Origin: Anaerolineales bacterium
GTDB taxonomy: Bacteria > Chloroflexota > Anaerolineae > Anaerolineales > E44-bin32
Length of the DNA stretch: 45,595 nt
Direction: 5' to 3'
NCBI GenBank assembly: GCA_016927115.1
Contig: JAFGNH010000153.1
Coordinates: 1-45,595, forward strand
In this document: piece by piece, positions 1-8,282 of the stretch
Layout of the letters: each line of letters starts with the position of its first letter
How positions within the stretch are numbered: position 1 is the stretch's first letter
The notes under the pieces: generated by a model
Database searches by the model: none
Told to the model about the DNA's origin: nothing
What the model saw: the letters and a program-made list of their open reading frames with translations, nothing else
Program-made: the position numbers and the translations under genes

Positions 1-1
1 G

Positions 2-955
2 CTGACCGGTGCGCTGGCAGGTGCGATGGCTCTGACAAAGGCTGTATTCCTGTATGTCGGGCTCGGGCTTGCTGCCGCGCTTCTGGTTGTTTTTATGGTG
101 AAGCAGAGCCGGCCAGACAGGCGGCGATTCCTCAAGCTTACAGGGGTACTTGTCCTATCCACGGCCGCAGTTATTTTGCCGTGGATGCTGCGGAACAGAG
201 TACTCCTGGGAACCTGGTCTGTTTCCGGCCGCGGGGGTTCGGTATTGAATATTCGGGCTGTGAAGAACCAAATGAACGACACGGAGTACGCCGGGGCGTT
301 CTATTATTACGCTCCGCCGGCTCTCCAGGCACGGATCGGAAACTGGCTGGGCTTCGACGAAGCCGATCTGGAAGAGGGCGGCTCGCTGCAGCGGCTCAAT
401 CGTGCTGGGGACTCGGATTTTGGCCCCCGGGATCTGGAGGCAGAAAGGGCTGGAAGGCCGGAGGACGCGATATCTTTTTACCGTTCCGCCCGGGCTGAAA
501 AGGTTCGCCTGGAGATGTATTATGCAGAACAGGGGGCCGAGAATCCCTCGCTGCTTGCTGAAGATACGCTCCAGCACAGAGCAATGCGGATGATCCTGTC
601 TGATCCGGTGAAGCATCTGAAAACCACGCTTGTATTCCTGTGGCGCGGCATGTGGGTCGAAGTCCGCTTCAGGTATATTGTTGCCGGGTTTGCGGCGATC
701 TGGATAATGGGGTTATGGGGGTTGCTGCGCCGGAACAGCGAAATGCTCGGGATAGCGCTGCCTTCTCTGGGGGTGTACCTATTTCATGGTCTCTTTTCTC
801 ACTTTATTCCACGCTACTCGATGATCCTGGTTCCGAATATGATGATCGCGATGATTGTGGGAGCCATCTGGCTTTGTGTATTCACGATTAATCGCTATCA
901 TTCATGGGTTGAAGCCAGGATGTCGAATCAGCGTAATACTGCTGGAAAAAACTGA
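2..955 (+). CDS. Membrane glycosyltransferase, C-terminal part (cut by window edge)
   Basis: The reading frame is open from base 2, so the gene starts before the window; the ATG at 26 is probably internal. The visible part has hydrophobic segments at about residues 5-25, 36-55, 211-235, 239-258 and 263-290 (counted from the ATG at 26), with a large hydrophilic loop at about 65-205. The C-terminal pattern of a conserved Arg-Tyr followed by a proline-containing hydrophobic segment (SHFIPRYSMILVPN) is common at the end of GT39/ArnT-like (PMT_2) glycosyltransferases, which move sugars from polyprenyl phosphates to acceptors outside the membrane. The catalytic N-terminal Asp/Glu loop is outside the window, so the family call rests on topology and the C-terminal motif only. 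No terminator is obvious directly after the stop. Confidence 0.6.
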   Translation: MTGALAGAMALTKAVFLYVGLGLAAALLVVFMVKQSRPDRRRFLKLTGVLVLSTAAVILPWMLRNRVLLGTWSVSGRGGSVLNIRAVKNQMNDTEYAGAFYYYAPPALQARIGNWLGFDEADLEEGGSLQRLNRAGDSDFGPRDLEAERAGRPEDAISFYRSARAEKVRLEMYYAEQGAENPSLLAEDTLQHRAMRMILSDPVKHLKTTLVFLWRGMWVEVRFRYIVAGFAAIWIMGLWGLLRRNSEMLGIALPSLGVYLFHGLFSHFIPRYSMILVPNMMIAMIVGAIWLCVFTINRYHSWVEARMSNQRNTAGKN

Positions 956-1300
956 CTTTTAGATCGCAAATCGCGCGCGGGTAAAGGTTTATACCGTGGA
1001 CGACCGGCAGTACTGGTAAAGGCGGATAATGAAAACAGGTGTGGGAGTGAGAGGAGGAAACCCGGTGTGCGATTTAAGAAGTGCTGCAATATCGTAATAT
1101 CAACAGCGCAAGAGCGGGTATGGAAGGAAAGCGGCTGCGTTTGTGGGTCAACGGGGTGCCGGGTAATCAGTGGTACAGGGGGCTGACGGCTCATTTCCAT
1201 CACCTGGTGGATAGAGCTCCCGGCTTCACAACAAACATTCCCCATAGACGTATCGATTATTCGTATGATACCCATCCCGGAATATTATCTGATAGAAGAC
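956..1300. other. Intergenic stretch with no recognisable gene
   Basis: I see no convincing coding region, RNA gene or promoter here. Short ORFs on both strands lack a Shine-Dalgarno sequence and resemble no family I know. Confidence 0.5.
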
Positions 1301-1602
1301 GCTGAAGGCGCTAAGATCCCTCGATTTCGCTCGGGACAAACGCTGAGGGTGCCGAGATCCCTCGATTTCACTCGGGACAAACGCTGAGGGCGCTGAGATC
1401 CCTCGATTTCGCTCGGGACAAACGCTGAGGGCGCCGAGATCCCTCGATTTCGCTCGGGACAAACGCTGAGGGCGCTGAGATCCCTCGATTTCGCTCGGGA
1501 CAAACGCTGAGGGCGCTGAGATCCCTCGATTTCACTCGGGACAAACGCTGAAGGTGCCGAGATCCCTCGATTTCGCTCGGGACAAACGCTGAGGGCGCCG
1601 GG
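1301..1602. repeat. 41-bp tandem repeat array, seven full units plus a partial one
   Basis: Units begin at 1301, 1342, 1383, 1424, 1465, 1506 and 1547, with a partial unit from 1588. Each starts with GCTGAGGGCGCTGAG or a close variant and continues with ATCCCTCGATTTCGCTCGGG and then ACAAAC. Variation between units is limited to a few positions (GCGCTGAG or GTGCCGAG; TTTCGCTC or TTTCACTC). The period is constant and there are no unique spacers, so it is not a CRISPR array. Forty-one is not a multiple of three, so the long ORFs across it read the same DNA in three rotating frames and are not genes. Confidence 0.95.
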
Positions 1603-1762
1603 AAAACTGAATGCTGAATGTGTAATCAGCTTCGCAGATTGCGTAACCATCGGTGTATGCATGCGTAATCCGGGAAATCAGTGGTTCTGTGCAATCTGTG
1701 GTACGGGGATAGAGGGATTCGGCCAGGGGGACAGGGCAGGGGCCCCCGGCCGGAAATCCCCG
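1603..1762. other. Non-coding stretch with dispersed-repeat fragment
   Basis: It contains the string AATCAGTGGTTCTGTGCAAT at 1677-1696, nearly repeated at 15824-15843. Nothing else is recognised. Confidence 0.4.
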
Positions 1763-1799
1763 GGGCTGCTCCGGAGGTACGGTTATTATGGAGCAGCCC
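1763..1799. terminator. Perfect 10-bp inverted repeat, possible terminator
   Basis: GGGCTGCTCC at 1763-1772 pairs with GGAGCAGCCC at 1790-1799 around a 17-base loop. On the plus strand it is followed by a pyrimidine-rich TCTTCATTTC; on the minus strand there is no T run. It lies about 50 bases after the end of the minus-strand aldolase operon and could end or stabilise that transcript, but it is not a textbook intrinsic terminator on that strand. Confidence 0.45.
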
Positions 1800-1850
1800 T
1801 CTTCATTTCAAAATGGAAACAATCTGAAATAAGAAAATAAGCTGTACCTG

Positions 1851-2597
1851 CTATTTGAAAAGAGCGGCGTGGATCTGTTCGGTAACGGCCCGGGGATCAT
1901 CAGACTGCCACACCCGACGGCCAATGGCTACGCCGCATGCACCGGCGGCAACCACATCCGTTACAAGGTTGGCCACGCCAGAATCATCCTTCGTTTTCGG
2001 CCCACCGGCTACAATGATCGGGATGGGCACAGACCTCACAACTTCACTGAATGTGTCGACGTTACCGCTGAAATTGGTCTTGATTATATCGGCGCCGATT
2101 TCCAAACCGATCCGTGAAGCGTGAGCGATCGCCTCCGCCTCGAAAAACCGGCCTTCAGGCGGCATCATTTCTGCTACTACCGGCATATCATACCGTTCGC
2201 TGACCTGTATGAGATGCGCCAGCCAGCTGTAGATCTCTATGTCTCCATCACGTCCGAAGAAGACCGAAACAGCAACTGCATCGGCATCCATGCGCAGTGC
2301 CTGCTCCAGAGTGCTGATCGGGGTTTCCTGCGTGCCTTTTTCACTCAGTCCTGCTGTAAGCGAAACACGCAGCACAAGGCCGACGGAAGGCGGTATAAGA
2401 TCGGCTGTCACCCGGAAAAAACCCGGGCTGGCGAGAATTGCATTAGCACCGCCGGCAACAACCTGTTCAACAAGCCAGCGCGGGCGGTTGATCCCTTTAA
2501 CCGGACCCAGCCAGCCGCCGTGGTCAAGTGGAGAAAGCAAACACCGCTTTTTCTCACTCACAAATAATCGATCCATTCGTCTGGTTTTTCCTGACAT
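1851..2597 (-). CDS. Class I aldolase of the DhnA/FbaB/LsrF type
   Basis: A 248-residue TIM-barrel aldolase of the DeoC/FbaB/LacD superfamily. It has SPLDHGGWLG at residues 22-31, a Schiff-base lysine candidate K173 in ADIIKTNFSG, and C-terminal phosphate-binding loops VAGGPK and GVAIGR. The family includes archaeal-type fructose-bisphosphate aldolase, LsrF and the aminodeoxyheptulosonate synthase; which reaction applies cannot be told from sequence. The start at 2597 is chosen over the upstream ATG at 2624 because AAGGAG lies 5-6 bases before it and because 2624 would overlap the kinase gene. It is the last gene of the minus-strand sugar operon, so it probably splits the phosphorylated ketose made by the kinase just upstream. 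Confidence 0.85.
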   Translation of the reverse strand: MSGKTRRMDRLFVSEKKRCLLSPLDHGGWLGPVKGINRPRWLVEQVVAGGANAILASPGFFRVTADLIPPSVGLVLRVSLTAGLSEKGTQETPISTLEQALRMDADAVAVSVFFGRDGDIEIYSWLAHLIQVSERYDMPVVAEMMPPEGRFFEAEAIAHASRIGLEIGADIIKTNFSGNVDTFSEVVRSVPIPIIVAGGPKTKDDSGVANLVTDVVAAGACGVAIGRRVWQSDDPRAVTEQIHAALFK

Positions 2598-2617
2598 ACT
2601 AAACTCCTTGTAATTGG

Positions 2618-4093
2618 TCAGCACTTTTCTGCCAGATTCTGGCTGGCAAAATTGGTAAGGGCGCTGTATTGTAGATAACTTTTGTCATATAGTTCGCCCC
2701 ATTGTTCGTCGGGAGCGATCTGGACCGGTTCCAAAAACGTGCGGGACAGGGCTTCCTGGAAAGAAGATTCCCCGTCTGCAAGACAGGCATACGCATATAA
2801 ACCATGTGTTACTGTTTCCTGCCCGGCATAGATGGTCACAGGCATCCGGCAGATATTTGCGAAAATCTGCGGCCAGCCTGGTGTCTCTATGCCGCCGCCG
2901 GCAAGCGCGATCTCATCTACCGGGACACCCAGTTCCCGATAGATATCAAGCAGATACCGCAGGCTGAAGGCCACACCTTCCAGAACCGCCCGCACCATAT
3001 GAGACCTGGTGTGGGAAAGGCGCAGGCCGTAAAATCCGCCGCTGAGGGTGTCGCTCCAGAACGGGCTGCGCTCTCCGGAGAGGAAGGGCAGGAACACAAG
3101 CCCATCCGATCCGGGCTCGGTCTGCAGGGTTTCGTTTATCACCGTTTCATAGACAGCATTTTTATCGAACATGGTCTGGATGGCCCATTTCAGCGAAGCG
3201 CCGGTTGTGGAGGATACGCCACCCAACAAGGGATAGGGCAGAAGCGGGTACTCGTAAATCCGGCCTTGCGGGTCGGAGTAGTCCTTTTCGCCGGTCATCG
3301 GATAGAAGACCATGGACGAGCTGCCCAGTGAACAGGTCACACGTCCCGGTTTCGGTGGGGCGGCTGTGACCAGAGCCAGCACATCGCCCGTGCCAATGAG
3401 GACAGGCAGTCCCGCTGGCAGGTTGAGCTGTTCGGCGGCTTTTGAGGTGAGCGTTCCACCCGGTTCCGCAGGGTCGCCGAAAGGCGGCAGCACGGAAGGC
3501 GATAGACCGGCCAGTTTCAGGCGGTCTTTTGCCCAATCGAGGGTTTCCCAGTTGAGCAGAGCAGCTCCTCCGGCTTCGGTGCGGTCAGTGATAATTTCTC
3601 CGGTCAGGCGGTAACGAAGGTAGTCCTTGGGCCAAAGGATATGGCGCACTTTTTTGATCACTTCAGGCAGGTGGCGGTACAGCCAGAGCAGCCTGGGCAG
3701 GGTATAGGTCGAGTTGAGCTGATAGGGGGGGAGCCCCAGGGTTTTCTGCAGTTCTGCTGTTTCGGCGGATGCCCGGCGATCGAGCCACAGAATAGTCGGC
3801 GCGATTACGTTCACTTTTTCATCAAGCAGGACTGCTGTGTGCATCTGGCCGGTTACAGCAATAAAGGAGAGGCTGCTGAGATCAAAGCCGGACTCATGGA
3901 GCTGGGCTGCCGCGCGCATCAGGGCATCCCACCAGGTTTCCGGGTCGGCTTCTGCCTGACCGGGAGCCGGTGCGAGATACCCATAACGTTCGACAGCCGC
4001 GGCTATAGATCGGCCTTCCCGGCTGTACAAAACAATCTTTAATGCCGATGTACCGACATCGACGGCCAGAACAAAGGGATGGGCCTTACTCAT
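2618..4093 (-). CDS. FGGY-family carbohydrate kinase (xylulokinase-like)
   Basis: A 491-residue kinase of the normal FGGY length (about 480-530). The N-terminal phosphate loop is DVGTSALK at residues 12-19, a second ATP-binding stretch LIGTGDVL lies mid-protein, and the C-terminal signature LAGGGIETPGWPQIFANI is present. It resembles xylulokinase and gluconate kinase. In the operon it would phosphorylate a keto-sugar or sugar acid before the aldolase. Its ATG overlaps the stop codon of the dehydrogenase gene in an ATGA arrangement (4090-4093), which implies translational coupling. Substrate specificity cannot be assigned from sequence. Confidence 0.88.
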   Translation of the reverse strand: MSKAHPFVLAVDVGTSALKIVLYSREGRSIAAAVERYGYLAPAPGQAEADPETWWDALMRAAAQLHESGFDLSSLSFIAVTGQMHTAVLLDEKVNVIAPTILWLDRRASAETAELQKTLGLPPYQLNSTYTLPRLLWLYRHLPEVIKKVRHILWPKDYLRYRLTGEIITDRTEAGGAALLNWETLDWAKDRLKLAGLSPSVLPPFGDPAEPGGTLTSKAAEQLNLPAGLPVLIGTGDVLALVTAAPPKPGRVTCSLGSSSMVFYPMTGEKDYSDPQGRIYEYPLLPYPLLGGVSSTTGASLKWAIQTMFDKNAVYETVINETLQTEPGSDGLVFLPFLSGERSPFWSDTLSGGFYGLRLSHTRSHMVRAVLEGVAFSLRYLLDIYRELGVPVDEIALAGGGIETPGWPQIFANICRMPVTIYAGQETVTHGLYAYACLADGESSFQEALSRTFLEPVQIAPDEQWGELYDKSYLQYSALTNFASQNLAEKC

Positions 4094-5130
4094 TCTGGTT
4101 CGCCATTTACCTCGATCATGACTTTTAACCCTTCGCGGTTCTTTACAATTTCAAAACCTTTACCGAGATCTTCCAGCGGCAGCAGGTGGCTGATCAGGCT
4201 TTCGGTATCGACCTGCCCATTTTGGATAAAGTCCAGGGCGTGGTTCATATCGATTGGGGTGCTGTCGGCCGAACCGGTCAGGATCAGCTCCTGGTAGTGG
4301 ATGATGTTGGGGTCGATCTGGACGGTATCGTGCGGGTAGATGCCTGCGAAAATATTCAGGCGGCCGCCGGGTGCCATTATCGGAATAAGCTGCTCCACCA
4401 ATCGGGCTGAGCCGACGGTGATTACGGCTGCGTCGGCGCCCCAGCCATCCGTAAAGGAATCAACAACTTCAGCCAGATCCTCCTCCGCGGGGTTGACTGC
4501 CAGGTCGGCGCCGAGTTCCAGAGCCTTCGTGAGGCGGTCCGGGATGGGATCGGAGACGATGACGCGTGCACCGAATGCACGTGCCACCTGCATGTGCATC
4601 AACCCGATCGGCCCGAGTCCGACGACCAGCTCAACTTCACCAGGATACAGATTGAGCATGTTCTGGCCGCGGGTCACACAGGCGAGCGGCTCCATAAAAG
4701 CGGCAGCTTTTTTACTGGTTCCCGGCTTCAGAACATGGACATTTTGCTGAGGAACACAAACGTAATCAGCAAATGCACCGCCGAACTGCATGAACACGAC
4801 ATTCCGGCATTTGTTGGGACGGCCGGTGAGGCAGGCCTTGCAGGTGCCGCACTTGACGATCAGATCGGGGACCACCGGCTGGCCGATGGAAAGGTTCTTT
4901 ACATTCTTTCCGACCGCGGCAACTGTACCGGACATTTCATGGCCCAGCAGGCGGGGAAACTTCACCGATTTGCTTAAGCCGGAATAAGCCCGCACATCCC
5001 ACGGGCAGATCGCTGCATAAGCGACCTTGATCAGTACGTCATTTTCGCCAACTTCATGGATGGGAATCTGCCGCACTTCAAGCTTCTGGGGCTCTTCACA
5101 CCACATCGCCCTCATAGTTTTTTCTGTCAT
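4090..5130 (-). CDS. Zinc-dependent medium-chain alcohol/polyol dehydrogenase
   Basis: A 346-residue MDR-family dehydrogenase, as in sorbitol and threonine dehydrogenases. Catalytic zinc ligands are C42 with H64-E65 in the GHE motif. The four structural-zinc cysteines C94, C97, C100 and C108 are all present. The Rossmann fingerprint GLGPIG is at 171-176. In this operon it most likely oxidises a secondary alcohol of an imported polyol to a ketose, making the kinase substrate. It overlaps the kinase start by four bases and follows the amidohydrolase after 26 bases with a GGAG-like site before its ATG. Confidence 0.9.
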   Translation of the reverse strand: MTEKTMRAMWCEEPQKLEVRQIPIHEVGENDVLIKVAYAAICPWDVRAYSGLSKSVKFPRLLGHEMSGTVAAVGKNVKNLSIGQPVVPDLIVKCGTCKACLTGRPNKCRNVVFMQFGGAFADYVCVPQQNVHVLKPGTSKKAAAFMEPLACVTRGQNMLNLYPGEVELVVGLGPIGLMHMQVARAFGARVIVSDPIPDRLTKALELGADLAVNPAEEDLAEVVDSFTDGWGADAAVITVGSARLVEQLIPIMAPGGRLNIFAGIYPHDTVQIDPNIIHYQELILTGSADSTPIDMNHALDFIQNGQVDTESLISHLLPLEDLGKGFEIVKNREGLKVMIEVNGEPE

Positions 5131-5156
5131 TCTTGAATTACTCCTTTCTCAAACAG

Positions 5157-6341
5157 CTATTCTAAACCAATATCCAGGGGTAAACCTCTTACAATCACAG
5201 ATTCGATGTCCTTCACTGAAGCCCTGTGCACGATTGAATTGATCGGATCGTGCGAGTATTGCATGTTCGGGCTGGACAAGTCGAATACGATAAAACTTGC
5301 ATCCTTGCCTGGAGAGAGACTCCCCAGTCGATCTTCGAGTTTCAGCATCCGGGCACCATAGATGGTGGCCGCCTGGAGGATCCGGCGTGAGTCGACTGCA
5401 GTCGGGTCCCGATTGATCCCGCGCCCGAGCCGTGAAGCGATATCCATCTCGCGCAGCATATCCGGCGAGCAGAACATGATATTATCGGTGCCGAGGCAGT
5501 AGTCCAGACCCAGGGTATTCCATTCGGAGAGATTGGCAAAACCATCTCCCAGAATGCCGTTACTGCGGGGGCAGTGGACAGCGAAAACACCTTCCTCTGC
5601 AGCCCGGAGGAGCTCATCAGGATCGGCATGAACCAGGTGGACCAGGGCATCGACACCCCAGTCGAGAGCGCGGGCAACCTGGCCTCTGCCGGTAGTTTTG
5701 CGGGAGTGGAGCTCTTCCGCCAGCCCTTCCGCCGCGTGGACTGCGAAAATGTGCTCGGGATAGTCGAGGCGGAGACGCTGCAGAACCTCCGGGTCGTATG
5801 CACTTACGTCCCGTAGACCAAGTCCATCAGCGATGGACAATAATTTTTCCGCCTCGGGCAAGCTCTTCTCCATCTCCTGATTCTCTGTGAGCCGCCCGAG
5901 GATGACCGGTGTGATCGGCAGCCCTTCTGCGGCAGTTCTGAGTCTGTGCGCGCCTTCGACGGACTGTTCGCGGAAGTCGGCGAAAGCGACGGTGCCGCTG
6001 CGAAGCATTTCGATCATACCGTGGCGCATCATGGTGATATGGGAACTGCGGTCGAGCGTGGAGAGAAAGCGGTGTTTCAATCCATCCGGAGGAATGACTG
6101 ATTCTTCGAGGGAAAGGCCGATACCCAGGTCCTTCGCACCGGTGTCGCCGATGTGAGTATGGCTGTTGATAAACATGGGGCACAGCAGCCGGCCGCGCAT
6201 ATCCACTACTTCGGTTTCTGCCGGAGGAGGGTCGAAGCCGAGAATCAAACCATTACGGACAAGCATGGTGGTATTTTCGAGGACCTCCATGGTCTCGCCT
6301 GTCAGGATGGCTGCGCTGCTGTAACCGATCAACCTGCCCAT
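5157..6341 (-). CDS. Amidohydrolase-superfamily metal hydrolase
   Basis: A 394-residue protein with the cytosine/guanine deaminase-like layout: an N-terminal beta-sandwich strand, the HxH metal motif H61-T-H63, further ligand candidates H202 (AVHAAEG) and H235/H238 (HLVHAD), the metal Asp D286 in LGTDN, and a C-terminal sandwich segment (LGSLSPGKDASFIVFD). This is typical of the subgroup that includes SsnA, chlorohydrolase-like and adenosine/guanine deaminases. Family members remove amino groups or open rings at C-N bonds. Such an enzyme is unusual in a sugar operon and suggests the imported compound carries a nitrogen group. It starts two bases after the permease stop. Confidence 0.85.
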   Translation of the reverse strand: MGRLIGYSSAAILTGETMEVLENTTMLVRNGLILGFDPPPAETEVVDMRGRLLCPMFINSHTHIGDTGAKDLGIGLSLEESVIPPDGLKHRFLSTLDRSSHITMMRHGMIEMLRSGTVAFADFREQSVEGAHRLRTAAEGLPITPVILGRLTENQEMEKSLPEAEKLLSIADGLGLRDVSAYDPEVLQRLRLDYPEHIFAVHAAEGLAEELHSRKTTGRGQVARALDWGVDALVHLVHADPDELLRAAEEGVFAVHCPRSNGILGDGFANLSEWNTLGLDYCLGTDNIMFCSPDMLREMDIASRLGRGINRDPTAVDSRRILQAATIYGARMLKLEDRLGSLSPGKDASFIVFDLSSPNMQYSHDPINSIVHRASVKDIESVIVRGLPLDIGLE

Positions 6342-6343
6342 TC

Positions 6344-7174
6344 TTACCCTTTCGTAGCACCCATTGTAAGGCCCTGGATGTAATACTTATTCAGGAAAAT
6401 CGAGATTAACAGGGCGGGGATAATAGCAAACATGGACATAGCTGCCATCTGCCCCCAGCTGATTTCAATTGCACTGAATGAAGCCAGGATACCAAGTGGT
6501 ATGGTCTTGGTTTTTGGATTGGTCAGCATGAGAGCGAAGAGGAAATCGTTCCAGCTGTATATGATGCAGTAAATTGCAGAGGAAACGATTCCCGGGACGG
6601 ACAAGGGAAGGGCAACTTTAATGAAGGATGTAAATTTGGATGCGCCATCGACAAGGGCGGCTTCTTCCATCTCCTGTGGGACATCAGCAAAATAGCTGCG
6701 CATCATCCAAACGACAAACGAAGCATCGAAAACTGTGTCGAGAATGATGACCGCCCGGTATGTCCCCAGCAGATCTATATCGCGCATGATGAGGTAAAAC
6801 GGGATCAACATGGCGACAGGCGGGATCATTAAGATGATCAGGAAAAAATAAGAGGATGAGTTAAGCAGCCTGGATTTTGATCGGGCAATGGCGTAACCTG
6901 CCGGAACACCGAGCACCAGCGACAAGACGGTTGTGAAGAATGTGATAATAACACTGTTCTTTACAAACATACCCGTTTTGGAAGCCTCAAGGAGCTCGGT
7001 ATAGTTTTTCAGAGTGAAATCGAAATTGATCCACTGAGGGGGGATGGCAAAGGAATCTCGCCCGAACTTAAAGGAAGTTGTTATCAGCCAGAAGATAGGT
7101 ACCAGGAAGAATACCATCACAATGATGGTTACGATGGACAGGAGTATTTTTTCAAGAGGATGTCTTTTTATCAT
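6344..7174 (-). CDS. ABC sugar transporter permease, CUT1, MalG-like
   Basis: A 276-residue inner-membrane permease with six predicted membrane spans, the first at about residues 12-32. The EAA loop that contacts the ATPase is visible as MEEAALVDGASKF. Length and motif fit the carbohydrate-uptake CUT1 family (MalG, UgpE, AraQ). It pairs with the permease encoded directly upstream to form the channel. No ATPase is encoded in the operon; many CUT1 systems share one MsmK/UgpC-type ATPase encoded elsewhere. Confidence 0.92.
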   Translation of the reverse strand: MIKRHPLEKILLSIVTIIVMVFFLVPIFWLITTSFKFGRDSFAIPPQWINFDFTLKNYTELLEASKTGMFVKNSVIITFFTTVLSLVLGVPAGYAIARSKSRLLNSSSYFFLIILMIPPVAMLIPFYLIMRDIDLLGTYRAVIILDTVFDASFVVWMMRSYFADVPQEMEEAALVDGASKFTSFIKVALPLSVPGIVSSAIYCIIYSWNDFLFALMLTNPKTKTIPLGILASFSAIEISWGQMAAMSMFAIIPALLISIFLNKYYIQGLTMGATKG

Positions 7175-7191
7175 ATTTTTTGTCCTGGAAT

Positions 7192-8097
7192 TCAGAGCTG
7201 CTGTCTTTGAAGGACGAGTATGTAGATAATGGAAAGAACTGCAATCACAACCAGCAAAATATTGGCGAGTGCGGCGGCATATCCCATATCGAAGAATGTG
7301 AGACCTACTTTGAAAATGTGGTAGTTCAAAACCGTTGTTGCCGTCCCGGGGCCGCCTGCGGTTGTAGCATAGATAATGTCGAATACCTTGAAGGACTGCA
7401 TCGTGCGCAGCAGGATAGCGATCAGAAAAGTGGGCTTGAGCAGGGGAAGGGTCAGGTGGATGAAGCTCTGCCAGCGTGATGCGCCATCAACATAAGCTGC
7501 CTCGTATGGTTCAACCGGAAGGCTTCTGATGCCTGCCAGGAAGATGAACATGAGCAAAGGGCTCCACTGCCAGATATCTATCAGAATAACTGCCGGCATG
7601 GCCAGGGCCATTTCAGATAATGGGCCGTGCCCCAGATTTACACCGATCAGTTTCAGGTAGTAGGGTAACACACCAAAGTCAACATTGTAGAGCGCTCGCC
7701 AGACGAGACCAACCACGAGCGAGGGAAGCGCCATGGGGATCATCAGAAACGAACGAAGAAAATTGGCTAATCGGGTATCAGCACCCAGGAGGAAGGCAAG
7801 TCCCAGTCCAAAGAGTATTTCCAGCGAAACAGTACCGAAGACAAAGACGAGGGTGGTTGATATGGATTTAATAACCAGCGGATCGGAGAAAGCCTGCACA
7901 TAATTCTGGAGGCCTACCCAGGTTTGTGTCTGGTTGGGGTCTGTAAGCCGGTAATCAAAAAAGCTGATTCTAAGAGAAAAAAACAATGGATAAATGGCGA
8001 TCGCGACAACGAAGATCAGCAGCGGTGCGAGCATCAGAATATAGGTGCCGTGGTCCAGGATAAAACGGCGGAAAGATCCAGTGAATTTGGTATTCAA
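7192..8097 (-). CDS. ABC sugar transporter permease, CUT1, MalF-like
   Basis: A permease of about 301 residues with six predicted spans and the EAA loop YEAAYVDGASRW. It pairs with the MalG-like permease. I choose the TTG start at 8097 because AAGGAG lies about eight bases upstream; the ATG at 8154 would add 19 residues, has no good ribosome site, and lies within the hairpin at 8135-8161. That upstream stretch is better read as leader RNA between the binding-protein and permease genes. Confidence 0.85.
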   Translation of the reverse strand: MNTKFTGSFRRFILDHGTYILMLAPLLIFVVAIAIYPLFFSLRISFFDYRLTDPNQTQTWVGLQNYVQAFSDPLVIKSISTTLVFVFGTVSLEILFGLGLAFLLGADTRLANFLRSFLMIPMALPSLVVGLVWRALYNVDFGVLPYYLKLIGVNLGHGPLSEMALAMPAVILIDIWQWSPLLMFIFLAGIRSLPVEPYEAAYVDGASRWQSFIHLTLPLLKPTFLIAILLRTMQSFKVFDIIYATTAGGPGTATTVLNYHIFKVGLTFFDMGYAAALANILLVVIAVLSIIYILVLQRQQL

Positions 8098-8134
8098 GGA
8101 GTATGCTCCTTTTGTATAGACTGCTCTGTTGAAC

Positions 8135-8161
8135 GGGGCGCCTGCAGCTTGCAAGCGCCCC
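8135..8161 (-). promoter_or_regulatory. Hairpin between sugar-binding-protein gene and permease gene
   Basis: GGGGCGC at one end and GCGCCCC at the other form a perfect 7-bp stem. A weaker stem (CCTGCC with GGCAGG) lies at 8231-8251. Neither is followed by a T run on the coding strand, so they fit RNA processing or 3'-end protection of the binding-protein message better than full termination. Confidence 0.55.
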
Positions 8162-8282
8162 GTGTTTTCCTCCTGGCCGAAGGATAAGCGCTTTTTGAAT
8201 ACTTACCTGTAGAACCTGCTCTTATCCGATCCTGCCCGAGGAAACGGCAGGTTTACCAATACGGTCAGAAAGAAGCGTTATC

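Noticed and set aside
1301..1602. CRISPR array
   Set aside because: Units are contiguous and nearly identical with no unique spacers, and no cas genes are present. The same holds for 38051-38283.
1285..1662. Long minus-strand reading frame of 125 codons over the 41-bp array
   Set aside because: The protein is only the repeat read in three rotating frames; no ribosome site and no start upstream of the array.
1851..4093. LsrF and LsrK of an autoinducer-2 uptake system
   Set aside because: An FGGY kinase with a DhnA-type aldolase recalls lsr, but the transporter is CUT1, LsrG and LsrR are absent, and the kinase is xylulokinase-like.
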